Shown here: in pieces, positions 25,296 through 32,106 of the stretch
How positions within the stretch are numbered: the first letter of the stretch is position 1
Layout: each line of letters opens with the position of its first letter
NCBI GenBank assembly: GCA_035574155.1
Contig: DATLZD010000052.1
Location: forward strand, 1-45,978
DNA from: HRBIN24 sp035574155
GTDB lineage: Bacteria > Chloroflexota > Dehalococcoidia > SM23-28-2 > HRBIN24
Reading direction: 5' to 3'
DNA: 45,978 bases
Position numbers and translations under genes: made by a program
The notes under the pieces: model-generated
What the model was told of the DNA's origin: nothing
What the model saw: the letters and a program-made list of their open reading frames with translations, nothing else
The model's database searches: none

Positions 25296-26210
25296 CTACT
25301 CTCTGAAGCGCAGCCTGGGGTCGAGAGTGGTGCGCACGGCGTCGCCCAGCAGGTTGCTGCATAGCACGGTGGCGGTGATGGCAGCGCCCGGCACTATGGC
25401 CAGCCACGGTGCCGTCAGCATGTAGCTACGGCCCTCGTTGGCCAGCATATTGCCCCAGGTGGGGTGTGGCGGCTGGATGCCCACCCCCAGGAAGCCCAGC
25501 GCCGCCTCCACCAAGATGGCGTTGCCGACCCAGATGGACAGGAGAGTTATGACGGTGCCCACGATGTTGGGCACCACGTGTCGTAACAGGACCCGCGCGG
25601 GCGTGGCGCCTATGGTGGCCGCTGCCATTACGTAGTCCGACGACGCCACGCTCAGGGTCGTCCCCCGGACCACCCGTGCGAAGGAGGGCACCATCACCAC
25701 CGCCATGGCCACCAGCACCGTGGTGACGCCGCTGCCCATGCTGGCGGCGATGGCCAGGGCCAGGATGAGCGGCGGCAGGGCCATGAAGGCATCGACGCAG
25801 CGCTGCACAGCCTGGCTCAGCAGGTTGTTGGAGTAGCCGGAAACGAGGCCCAGCAGCGTGCCAACGCCCGCGCCCATGAGCAGGGCGGCGCCGGCCGTGC
25901 CCAAGGAGGCCCGGCCGCCGTAGAGGACACGGCTCAGCAGGTCCCTGCCCAGGTGGTCGGTCCCGAGCCAGTGGCTGCCGTTGCCCGGGGCAATGAAGGA
26001 CTCGCGGGGGGCCAACGCCAGCGGGTCGTAGCGGCTGATGATGGGGCTGCACAGCGCCAAGAGCAGAATGAGCGCCAGCAGGCAGCCGCCGCCGAAACCG
26101 AGGGGCTCGCGGCGGGCGAACCTCCAGAGGGCCTGGAACCACGGCCGGCCCTGTGCCCCGGACCACGGTGCTGCCACCCGGCCCGCCACAGCCTCGACTT
26201 CGCCTGACAT
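25296..26210 (-). CDS. ABC transporter permease, DppC/OppC type
   Basis: This is a 304-residue inner-membrane permease. The N-terminal tail ends in R-R-E-P-L-G-F-G-G-G before helix 1. The family segment L-G-T-D-H-L-G-R-D-L-L-S-R occurs near residue 83, and the EAA loop is Y-V-M-A-A-A-T-I-G-A-T-P-A-R. The C-terminus T-T-L-D-P-R-L-R-F is typical. It starts 9 bp after the DppB-type gene and ends 23 bp before the CoA-transferase gene at 25272. No ATPase partner gene is found in the operon. Confidence 0.92.
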   Translation of the reverse strand: MSGEVEAVAGRVAAPWSGAQGRPWFQALWRFARREPLGFGGGCLLALILLLALCSPIISRYDPLALAPRESFIAPGNGSHWLGTDHLGRDLLSRVLYGGRASLGTAGAALLMGAGVGTLLGLVSGYSNNLLSQAVQRCVDAFMALPPLILALAIAASMGSGVTTVLVAMAVVMVPSFARVVRGTTLSVASSDYVMAAATIGATPARVLLRHVVPNIVGTVITLLSIWVGNAILVEAALGFLGVGIQPPHPTWGNMLANEGRSYMLTAPWLAIVPGAAITATVLCSNLLGDAVRTTLDPRLRFRE

Positions 26211-26219
26211 GATGGCCCC

Positions 26220-27176
26220 CTAAAGCCCCCTCACGCGGGGGTCGATGGCCGCGTAGAGGGCGTCCACCACGAAGTTGATGGCCACCGTCATGGCGGCCAG
26301 GAACATGATGTTGGTCTGGAGCTGGGTGTAGTCGCGCTGCATCAGGGATGCCAGGGTCAGCCTGCCCACGCCCGGCAGAGAGAACAGCGTCTCCATCACC
26401 ACCGCGCCGCCGATAAGATAGGCCGTCTGGACGCCGATGACTGTCGCCACCGGTATGAGGGCGTTCCTCAGGGCATGACGTCGGATGACCACCGACCCCG
26501 GCAGCCCTTTGGCCGTAGCTGTGCGCACGTAGTCCTCACGTAGGACCTCCAGCACACCGGCGCGGACGAAGCGCAGCGTGCTGGCTGAGAGGCGCAGCGA
26601 GAGGACGCCGACCGGTATGGCGAACTGAACCAGGTTGCGGCCAGGGTCCTCCCACGGTGGCCTGTAGCCGAAGGGCACAGTCCACCCGAACCATATGGCC
26701 AGGTAGAGCAGGATCACGGTGCCCAGCCAGAAATCGGGGACGGAGAGGCCAGCCAAGGAGAACACCCGCGCACCGTAGTCCTCCGGCCTGTTGGCCCTGA
26801 TGGCCGCCAGGGTCCCCAGCGGCACGGCCACCAGCAGCGCCCCCAGCAGCGCCCCGCCGGCGATCTCCAGGGTCACCGGCAGGGCGTCCAGCAGGTTCTC
26901 AACAGTGGAGTTGCCATGGACGATGGACCTGCCGCCGTCCCCTCGCAGGAAGTCCCGTGCCCAGATGAGGTACTGGACTACCAGAGGCTTGTCCAGGCCC
27001 AGCTGCCGCCGCAGCTCCTGCGCCTCCTCGCTGGACAGGGCAATGGTGCCTCCCTGGGCAGTGATGGGGTCGCCTGGTATGGCCCGCACGAACAGGAAGA
27101 CCAGGACGGAGACCAGCCAGAGCATCAGCAGGGAGAGGGCCAGCCGCCGGCCCAGGTACCCGTAGACCGATCTCAC
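26220..27176 (-). CDS. ABC transporter permease, DppB/OppB type
   Basis: This is a 318-residue permease, the partner of the DppC-type gene at 25296. The N-terminus V-R-S-V-Y-G-Y-L-G-R-R-L-A-L-S-L-L is typical of DppB. The EAA loop is Y-V-R-T-A-T-A-K-G-L-P-G-S, and the end A-A-I-D-P-R-V-R-G-L fits the family. The GTG at 27176 overlaps the stop of the upstream CoA-transferase gene as GTGA and is preceded by AGAGGT. A longer reading frame to 27275 would run inside that gene and is rejected. Translational coupling to a CoA-transferase/racemase gene is unusual for a permease. Confidence 0.92.
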   Translation of the reverse strand: MRSVYGYLGRRLALSLLMLWLVSVLVFLFVRAIPGDPITAQGGTIALSSEEAQELRRQLGLDKPLVVQYLIWARDFLRGDGGRSIVHGNSTVENLLDALPVTLEIAGGALLGALLVAVPLGTLAAIRANRPEDYGARVFSLAGLSVPDFWLGTVILLYLAIWFGWTVPFGYRPPWEDPGRNLVQFAIPVGVLSLRLSASTLRFVRAGVLEVLREDYVRTATAKGLPGSVVIRRHALRNALIPVATVIGVQTAYLIGGAVVMETLFSLPGVGRLTLASLMQRDYTQLQTNIMFLAAMTVAINFVVDALYAAIDPRVRGL

Positions 27177-28366
27177 TTGATGACCTCTCTCTCCCGCAGC
27201 TCGGCGATCTCCGCTGCCGTGTAGCCCAGCTCCGTCAGCACCTGCTCCGTGTGCTCGCCTGGCTGCAGGTTCCACTGCCGGACCTGGAAGGGGAAGCCAG
27301 CGAACCTGAGCATGGACGCGACGACGGACACAGCCCCATAGACGGGGTGCTCCACCCGGGCGACCATGCCCCTGGCCACCATCTGTGGGTCCTGGACGGC
27401 CTCAGATACCGACAGGACGGGGGCAAAGCAGACCTCCTCCCGCCCTAGCTCCTCGACCCACTCCTGACGGGTCTTGGTCTTGAAAATGCGGGCGAACTCG
27501 GCCCGTATTGCCTCCCGGTGCTCTAGCGACCACTGTTTGTCGGCAAACTCCTCGTGGCCCAACGCCCGGCACAGCTGCTCGTAGAACCAAGGCTCCACCG
27601 CCGCCACCGAGACGTATTTGCCGTCCCTCGTCTCGTAGACGTCGTACCAGGGCCAGAAACCACTGGTGAATGTCTCGCCCCGCCGCGGCTCAAGGCCCGA
27701 GTCCAGATAGCCCTGGATGGGGAGGGAGTTGATGGCGAAGGCGGCATCGGTCATGGAGACATCGGCGTAGGCGCCCTCCCCCGTGCGCTCCCTGCGCAGC
27801 AAGGCAGCCAGTATGTGTAGGGCGGCCGACATGCCGCCGGCGGCGAAGTCGGCCACCACCGTGCCAGGGATGGCGGGAGGACCTCCCGCGCGTCCGTTCA
27901 TGTCGATGAACCCGGCTACTGATAAGTAGTTGAGGTCGTGGCCCACCCGGTCGCGGTAAGGGCCGTCCTGTCCATAGCCGGTGATGGAGACGTAGACGAT
28001 ATCGGGCTTGATCTGGCGGACGGCCTCGTACCCCACGCCCAGGCGCTCGGCCACCCCTGGCCGGAACCCCTCCTGGATGACATCGGCGGTCCGCACCAGG
28101 CGGCGGAAGACGTCCTGGCCCTCGGGCGTCTTCAGGTTCAGGGCAATGCTGCGGGCGTTGCGGGTGCCGAGCCGTCTGGCGTGGGGGGTTGGCTCATGGA
28201 ACATCATGTGGGGGGCCAAGCTGCGGCCACCACGACGCCCCTTGCCAGGCGCCACCTCCGTGATCTTAATGACGTCGAAGCCCAGGTCCCCGAGGATCTG
28301 GGCACAGAACGGCCCGGGCCCCAGCCAGGCCATGTCCAGCATGCGATACGGAGGCAGAAAAGACAT
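27173..28366 (-). CDS. AMACR-like family III CoA-transferase/racemase
   Basis: This 397-residue protein belongs to the CaiB/BaiF superfamily and looks closest to alpha-methylacyl-CoA racemase. It has G-H-D-L-N-Y (H143), a probable catalytic D173 in V-V-A-D-F-A-A-G-G-M, and A-V-E-P-W-F-Y (E258). All three align with racemase active-site elements. If correct, it would epimerise 2-methylacyl-CoA thioesters; CoA transfer remains possible because D173 is also the CoA-transferase aspartate. The start was set at the ATG at 28366, with GGGGGAA 6 nt upstream; a GTG at 28381 lacks a ribosome site. It is the first gene of the operon and overlaps the DppB-type gene by GTGA. Confidence 0.85.
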   Translation of the reverse strand: MSFLPPYRMLDMAWLGPGPFCAQILGDLGFDVIKITEVAPGKGRRGGRSLAPHMMFHEPTPHARRLGTRNARSIALNLKTPEGQDVFRRLVRTADVIQEGFRPGVAERLGVGYEAVRQIKPDIVYVSITGYGQDGPYRDRVGHDLNYLSVAGFIDMNGRAGGPPAIPGTVVADFAAGGMSAALHILAALLRRERTGEGAYADVSMTDAAFAINSLPIQGYLDSGLEPRRGETFTSGFWPWYDVYETRDGKYVSVAAVEPWFYEQLCRALGHEEFADKQWSLEHREAIRAEFARIFKTKTRQEWVEELGREEVCFAPVLSVSEAVQDPQMVARGMVARVEHPVYGAVSVVASMLRFAGFPFQVRQWNLQPGEHTEQVLTELGYTAAEIAELREREVIK

Positions 28367-28404
28367 CGTCCGTTCCCCCACCGTCGGCAGAGCTACACAG
28401 CTTG

Positions 28405-28434
28405 TTAGAACACAAGTTCAAACTATGTGTTTAA
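28405..28434. promoter_or_regulatory. AT-rich near-palindrome upstream of the CoA-transferase/transporter operon
   Basis: TTAGAACACAAGTT (28405-28418) and AACTATGTGTTTAA (28421-28434) are inverted copies once one single-base offset is allowed. AACACA/TGTGTT is an exact pair (28409-28414 and 28426-28431), as is CAAGTT/AACTTG (28413-28418 and 28433-28438). The patch is distinctly AT-rich in a GC-rich setting and about 40-70 nt before the first gene. It is a likely regulator site overlapping the promoter; the -10 is not clear. Confidence 0.5.
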
Positions 28435-28559
28435 CTTGGCGCGCCTATAGTAGAACAGCGCCAGACGTCCTGTCAAGCTCATCCGCCGTTCTATCCCCGG
28501 AGGCTAAGGTGGGCCAAAGCGATACACCGACTCGCGACTAGCGGAGAACCCGGGAGCCC

Positions 28560-28634
28560 TGGTGCCGGGGGGCGGAGTCGAACCGCCGACACCACGGTTT
28601 TCAGCCGTGTGCTCTACCACTGAGCTACCCCGGC
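28560..28634 (-). tRNA. tRNA-Phe (GAA)
   Basis: The minus strand folds as a tRNA. The acceptor is GCCGGGG/CCCCGGC, with D-arm GCTC...GAGC. The anticodon stem CACGG/CCGTG holds the loop CTGAAAA, giving anticodon GAA. The T-arm is GGCGG-TTCGACT-CCGCC. The discriminator is A, and CCA is encoded at the 3' end. Confidence 0.97.
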
Positions 28635-28647
28635 GAGGCCACCATCC

Positions 28648-28676
28648 AGTCTAGGTAGCGGCGGCGGGGCGGTCAA
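28648..28676 (-). promoter_or_regulatory. Promoter of tRNA-Phe
   Basis: On the minus strand TTGACC (28676-28671), a 17-nt spacer and TAGACT (28653-28648) precede the tRNA 5' end by 13 nt. It is back-to-back with the promoter of the LLM oxidoreductase gene. Confidence 0.6.
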
Positions 28677-28687
28677 GGGGACGGCCG

Positions 28688-28716
28688 TTGACAGAGGCAG
28701 AGGCCAAATTTAGCAT
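28688..28716 (+). promoter_or_regulatory. Promoter of the LLM oxidoreductase-aroQ-pepP-efp operon
   Basis: TTGACA at 28688-28693, a 17-nt spacer and TAGCAT at 28711-28716 lie 36 nt before the ATG at 28753. The -35 is perfect and the -10 moderate. Confidence 0.6.
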
Positions 28717-28752
28717 GGCCCTGGGCAGCCACTGCCCAGGAGGGAGCGGCAG

Positions 28753-29673
28753 ATGCGCATCGGCCTCTTCATGCTCGCCAACCGCGACGTCCCCACTATG
28801 GTGGACCGCATCGTCAAGGCCGAGGAAGAGGGCTTCGACGGGGTCTGGTTCGGCCAGGTCCTGGGGCCCGACGTGATGACCCTTCTGGCCCTGGCCGGCC
28901 CCCGCACCAGCCGCATCGAGCTGGGGACCTCGGTGGTCCCCGTCCAGCTCCGCCACCCCGTGTTCATGGCCCAGCAGGCCCTGACCGTCAACGCCGCCTG
29001 CAGCGGCCGCCTCGCCCTGGGCCTGGGCCCTTCCCACCGAGTGGTGGTGGAGGGCTCCTGGGGCCTCAGCTACGACCGCGCCGCCGCCTACATGCGCGAG
29101 TACCTCTCGGTCCTGAGGCCCCTGGTGCACGAGGGACGCGTCCAGTTCCAGGGCCAGTTCTTCCGCGTCAACGTCTCCTTTCAGGTAACGGGGGCCAGCC
29201 CCTTCCCGGTCCTCATCAGCGCCCTGGGGCCCGTCATGCTGCGGCTGGCGGGCGAGATGGCCGAGGGCACCATCACTTGGATGACCGGCCCCCGCACCCT
29301 GGAGAACCATGTCATTCCCCGCATCACTAGGGCGGCCGAGGGGGCCGGCCGGCCGCGGCCACGCATCGTGGTAGGCCTGCCCATCGCCCTGGCCAGGGAC
29401 GCCCAGGCGGCGCGCCAGCGGGCAGCCCAGATGTTCCAGTTCTACGGCCAACTGCCCAGCTACCGTCGCATGCTGGACCTGGAGGGCGTCCAGGGGCCCC
29501 AGGACGTGGCCATCGTGGGCAGCGAAGAGGAGGTGGAGGCCCAGTTGCGACGCCTGGCTGACATCGGCGTCACCGACTTCCTGGCCTCCGTCTTCCCAGG
29601 GGGCGACGGCGACGACGCCCAGTCCATGGCCCGCACCAGGGAGTTCCTGCGCTCCCTGCTGGGCAGGCTGTGA
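28753..29673 (+). CDS. LLM-class (F420-dependent type) oxidoreductase
   Basis: This 306-residue protein has a luciferase-like monooxygenase TIM-barrel fold. Motifs are M-R-I-G-L-F at the N-terminus, E-E-E-G-F-D-G-V-W-F near 23-32, I-E-L-G-T-S-V-V-P near 55-63, and G-R-L-A-L-G-L-G-P. Members of this subgroup usually use coenzyme F420 for hydride transfer; FMN use cannot be excluded. The ATG at 28753 has AGGAGGGAG upstream. It is the first gene of an operon with aroQ, pepP and efp, whose functions do not explain it. Substrate unknown. Confidence 0.85.
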   Translation: MRIGLFMLANRDVPTMVDRIVKAEEEGFDGVWFGQVLGPDVMTLLALAGPRTSRIELGTSVVPVQLRHPVFMAQQALTVNAACSGRLALGLGPSHRVVVEGSWGLSYDRAAAYMREYLSVLRPLVHEGRVQFQGQFFRVNVSFQVTGASPFPVLISALGPVMLRLAGEMAEGTITWMTGPRTLENHVIPRITRAAEGAGRPRPRIVVGLPIALARDAQAARQRAAQMFQFYGQLPSYRRMLDLEGVQGPQDVAIVGSEEEVEAQLRRLADIGVTDFLASVFPGGDGDDAQSMARTREFLRSLLGRL

Positions 29674-29690
29674 CGCCGCAGGTGACGCCC

Positions 29691-30134
29691 GTGCGGATAG
29701 TGGTCATCAACGGCCCCAACCTGAACCTGCTGGGCCGCCGACAGCCCGAGGTCTACGGCACGACCACCCTGGCCGACATCCAGGAGCGTCTGCTCCAGAG
29801 AGGCCGCGAGCTGGGGGTGGAGGTGGCCTGCTTCCAGACCAATCACGAGGGGGAGGTGGTGGACCTGGTCCAGAGGGAGGGGGAGCGGGCCGACGGCATC
29901 ATCATCAACCCGGGCGCCCTGACCCATTACTCGTATGCCGTCCGTGACGCCCTGGAGGCGGTGGGGCGGCCGGTGGTGGAGGTCCACCTTTCCAACATCC
30001 ATGCCCGCGAGGGGTTCCGGAGGCGGTCGGTGGTGGCCCCCGTGGCCCTGGGCCAGGTCTCGGGCCTGGGCTGGCGGGGCTACCTGGCCGCCCTGGAGGC
30101 CCTGGTGGGCATCCTGCGCGAGGGCGAAAGATGA
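29691..30134 (+). CDS. aroQ: Type II 3-dehydroquinate dehydratase
   Basis: AroQ converts 3-dehydroquinate to 3-dehydroshikimate in the shikimate pathway. Signature elements are I-N-G-P-N-L-N-L-L-G-R-R, the active-site Tyr22 in P-E-V-Y-G, N-H-E-G-E-V-V-D, and V-H-L-S-N-I-H-A-R-E with its catalytic His. The 147-residue length matches the dodecameric type II enzyme. The GTG at 29691 is preferred: the protein then begins V-R-I-V-V-I-N-G-P-N as in other AroQ, with AGGTGA at 29680-29685. A GTG at 29670 overlapping the upstream stop is the alternative. Its stop overlaps the pepP ATG (ATGA). Confidence 0.95.
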   Translation: MRIVVINGPNLNLLGRRQPEVYGTTTLADIQERLLQRGRELGVEVACFQTNHEGEVVDLVQREGERADGIIINPGALTHYSYAVRDALEAVGRPVVEVHLSNIHAREGFRRRSVVAPVALGQVSGLGWRGYLAALEALVGILREGER

Positions 30135-31246
30135 ACCGACGCGTCCAGAGGCTGCGGGAGGCCATGGCTGAGGCCGAGCTGGATGCCCTGCTGGTGGGCA
30201 GCCCCGTGGAGGACATCTTCAAGACCTACAGCGCCAACCGTCGCTACCTCTCCGGGTTTACCGGCTCCGTGGGCTGGCTGCTGGTGGGCATGGACTCGGC
30301 CTTCATCGCCGTGGACTTCCGCTATTTCGAGCAGGCGCAGCGAGAGGCACCCGACTTCACCCTCTTCAAGGCCGTTGGCCCCATGGACGCCTGGTTCCCG
30401 CGACTGGTGGAGGAGGCGGGACTGGAGGGCAAGCGCATCGGCTACGAGCCCCACAACCTGACGGTGGCCGCCCTGCAGACGCTGCAGAAGGCCCTGCGGG
30501 AGATGTCGGCGTCCTCCCGCCCCCAGCTGGTGCCGGCGCCGCCGCTGGTGGAGGAGCTGCGCGCCGTAAAGGGGCCCGAGGAGCTGGCAGCGCTGGAGCG
30601 GGCGGTGGCCCTGGCCGACGAGGCCTTTCTGGCCGTGGCCCGGCGACTGGAGCCGGGCTGGACGGAGGCCCAGGTGGCCTGGGAGATCGAGAAATACGCC
30701 CGCGAGCACGGCGCTGAGGGCCTCGCCTTTCCCACCATCGTGGCGGCGGGGGAGTGGGCGGCCATGCCCCACGCCTACCCGAGAGAGCGCCCCATCCGAG
30801 AGGGGGAGCCCATCGTCATCGACATGGGGGTGCGGGTGGACGGCTATTGCTCGGACCTGACCCGGACCATAGTCCTAGGCCAGCCCGATGACCGCCTGCG
30901 GCAGGTCTACGACATCGTCCTGTCCGCCCAGCTCACAGCCGAGGAGCTGGTGCGCCCAGGCATGACAGGCGAGGAGGCCCACCTGCTGGCCCACAACGTC
31001 ATCGCCGAGGCCGGGTATGGGGAGCAGTTCGGCCACGGGCTCGGCCACGGTGTGGGGCTGCTGGTGCACGAGGCGCCGCGGCTGGCCAAGCGGTCCCAGG
31101 ACGAACTGAAGCCGGGCATGACCTTCACCATCGAGCCTGGCATCTACATACCGGGCTGGGGCGGGGTGCGCATCGAGGACATCGTGGTGCTGGAGGACTC
31201 GGGCGCCCGTGTCCTATCGTCGGCCCCCAAGGTGCTCCAGCTCTAG
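30131..31246 (+). CDS. M24B family Xaa-Pro aminopeptidase/dipeptidase
   Basis: This is a 371-residue pita-bread metallopeptidase that removes N-terminal residues before proline (aminopeptidase P or prolidase type). The N-terminal creatinase-like domain spans about 1-135. The five metal ligands are visible: D231 and D242 in V-I-D-M-G-V-R-V-D-G and S-D-L-T-R-T, H306 in G-H-G-L-G-H, E335 in T-I-E-P-G-I-Y, and E349 in R-I-E-D. It is translationally coupled to aroQ and 14 bp upstream of efp. The aroQ-pepP-efp order is common in several bacterial phyla. EF-P eases translation through polyproline, so the neighbourhood has a proline theme. Confidence 0.92.
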   Translation: MNRRVQRLREAMAEAELDALLVGSPVEDIFKTYSANRRYLSGFTGSVGWLLVGMDSAFIAVDFRYFEQAQREAPDFTLFKAVGPMDAWFPRLVEEAGLEGKRIGYEPHNLTVAALQTLQKALREMSASSRPQLVPAPPLVEELRAVKGPEELAALERAVALADEAFLAVARRLEPGWTEAQVAWEIEKYAREHGAEGLAFPTIVAAGEWAAMPHAYPRERPIREGEPIVIDMGVRVDGYCSDLTRTIVLGQPDDRLRQVYDIVLSAQLTAEELVRPGMTGEEAHLLAHNVIAEAGYGEQFGHGLGHGVGLLVHEAPRLAKRSQDELKPGMTFTIEPGIYIPGWGGVRIEDIVVLEDSGARVLSSAPKVLQL

Positions 31247-31260
31247 AGGACGGTGAGAGC

Positions 31261-31821
31261 ATGGTCGAGACAGGCGACCTGAAGCGCGGCATGACCATCG
31301 AGGTGGACGGCACCCTGTACCGGGTCCTGGACTTCCAGCACCTGAAGCTGGGGAGGGGCACAGCCCAGGTGCGGCTGAAGCTGAGGGACATCAAGGGCGG
31401 ACACATAATCGAGCGCACCGTCCAGGCCGGCACTCGCTTCCCCCTGGCCAGGGTGGTGAGGCAACCGGCCCAGTTCCTCTACCGTGACGGCGACCTTTTC
31501 TACTTCATGAACACGGAGACCTACGACCAGATGGCCGCCAACGCTGAGGTGTTGGGCGACGCCGTCAACTACCTGACGGAGGGCACGGCCTGCGAGCTGC
31601 AGGTCTACGACGACCAGGTGGTGGGCGTGGAGCTGCCCGCCTCGGTGGAGCTGACGGTGGCAGAGACGGAGCCCTGGATCAAGGGCGACACGGCCCAAGG
31701 TGGCACCAAGCCGGCCCGTCTGGAGACGGGGCTGGTGGTCCAGGTCCCGCTGCACATAGCCACCGGCGACCGCGTCCGCGTGGACACCCGCACCGGCGAG
31801 TACCTGGGCAAGGCCAGCTAG
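31261..31821 (+). CDS. efp: Elongation factor P, Arg32 type
   Basis: EF-P binds stalled ribosomes and helps form peptide bonds at consecutive prolines. All three beta domains are present in 186 residues: the KOW-like domain I (1-65) and the OB domains II and III, ending in G-D-R-V-R-V-D-T-R-T-G-E-Y-L. The loop tip reads K-L-G-R-G-T-A, so position 32 is Arg rather than the Lys modified by EpmA/B. This resembles Thermus-type EF-P and also the Arg of EarP-modified proteins, but no modifying enzyme gene is in the window. The ATG at 31261 follows AGGACGGTGAGAG. It ends the operon that starts at 28753. Confidence 0.95.
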   Translation: MVETGDLKRGMTIEVDGTLYRVLDFQHLKLGRGTAQVRLKLRDIKGGHIIERTVQAGTRFPLARVVRQPAQFLYRDGDLFYFMNTETYDQMAANAEVLGDAVNYLTEGTACELQVYDDQVVGVELPASVELTVAETEPWIKGDTAQGGTKPARLETGLVVQVPLHIATGDRVRVDTRTGEYLGKAS

Positions 31822-31835
31822 GCGCCCTGCCTAAA

Positions 31836-31843
31836 TCTTGGCT
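31836..31843. repeat. Left copy of an 8-bp direct repeat flanking the AT-rich island
   Basis: TCTTGGCT occurs here, 15 bp after efp, and again at 34473-34480, where it covers the 3' CCA end of tRNA-Asn. A third copy (34561-34568) covers the end of tRNA-Gln. It could be a remnant attachment site or chance. Confidence 0.25.
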
Positions 31844-31941
31844 ATTACAAGCTCATCGGCCTGCCGTCTCCGCCCTGAAGGCCGCGGGTGTACTTAGCAA
31901 TTTTCGAAAAAGTCTGCTTCTCGCTGCTGACCATACTACAC

Positions 31942-31969
31942 TTGACCTGCAGTTCAACATTGATATAAT
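31942..31969 (+). promoter_or_regulatory. Strong extended -10 promoter of the protease gene
   Basis: TTGACC at 31942-31947, a 16-nt spacer and a perfect TATAAT at 31964-31969 with an extended TG motif at 31961-31962. It is the best promoter match in the window and lies in AT-rich DNA. Predicted transcription start is near 31976, leaving a leader of about 130 nt before the ATG at 32107. Confidence 0.8.
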
Positions 31970-31970
31970 A

Positions 31971-31986
31971 GTAACACCGTTGTTAC
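31971..31986. promoter_or_regulatory. 16-bp dyad at the predicted start site (operator)
   Basis: GTAACA and TGTTAC are perfect inverted arms around CCGT, beginning one base after the -10 box. A repressor bound here would block open-complex formation. No regulator gene is adjacent. Confidence 0.55.
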
Positions 31987-31995
31987 GTACAGGGT

Positions 31996-32039
31996 AAAGG
32001 TCTTGAGAATCTTGCACCTTTCCGATCTCGTTAAAGGTG
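31996..32039 (+). promoter_or_regulatory. Leader with two mutually exclusive hairpins
   Basis: The segment ACCTTT (32016-32021) can pair with AAAGGT upstream (31996-32001, 6 bp). It can instead pair, as CACCTTT (32015-32021), with AAAGGTG downstream (32033-32039, 7 bp, 11-nt loop). The two stems exclude each other. This is attenuator-like but the stems are short and AT-containing, and no known riboswitch consensus was recognised. The remaining leader (32040-32095) shows nothing else clear. Confidence 0.35.
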
Positions 32040-32106
32040 TCGAATAGAGGCCTAACCGTTACCAGTGAAGAAAAATGGCCTGGGATTTAGACATAGGAGG
32101 TGAGAG

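Noticed and set aside
31901..31910. TTTTCGAAAA perfect palindrome after efp
   Set aside because: Too short and AT-simple to call a terminator or operator; no GC stem or clear position relative to the promoter.
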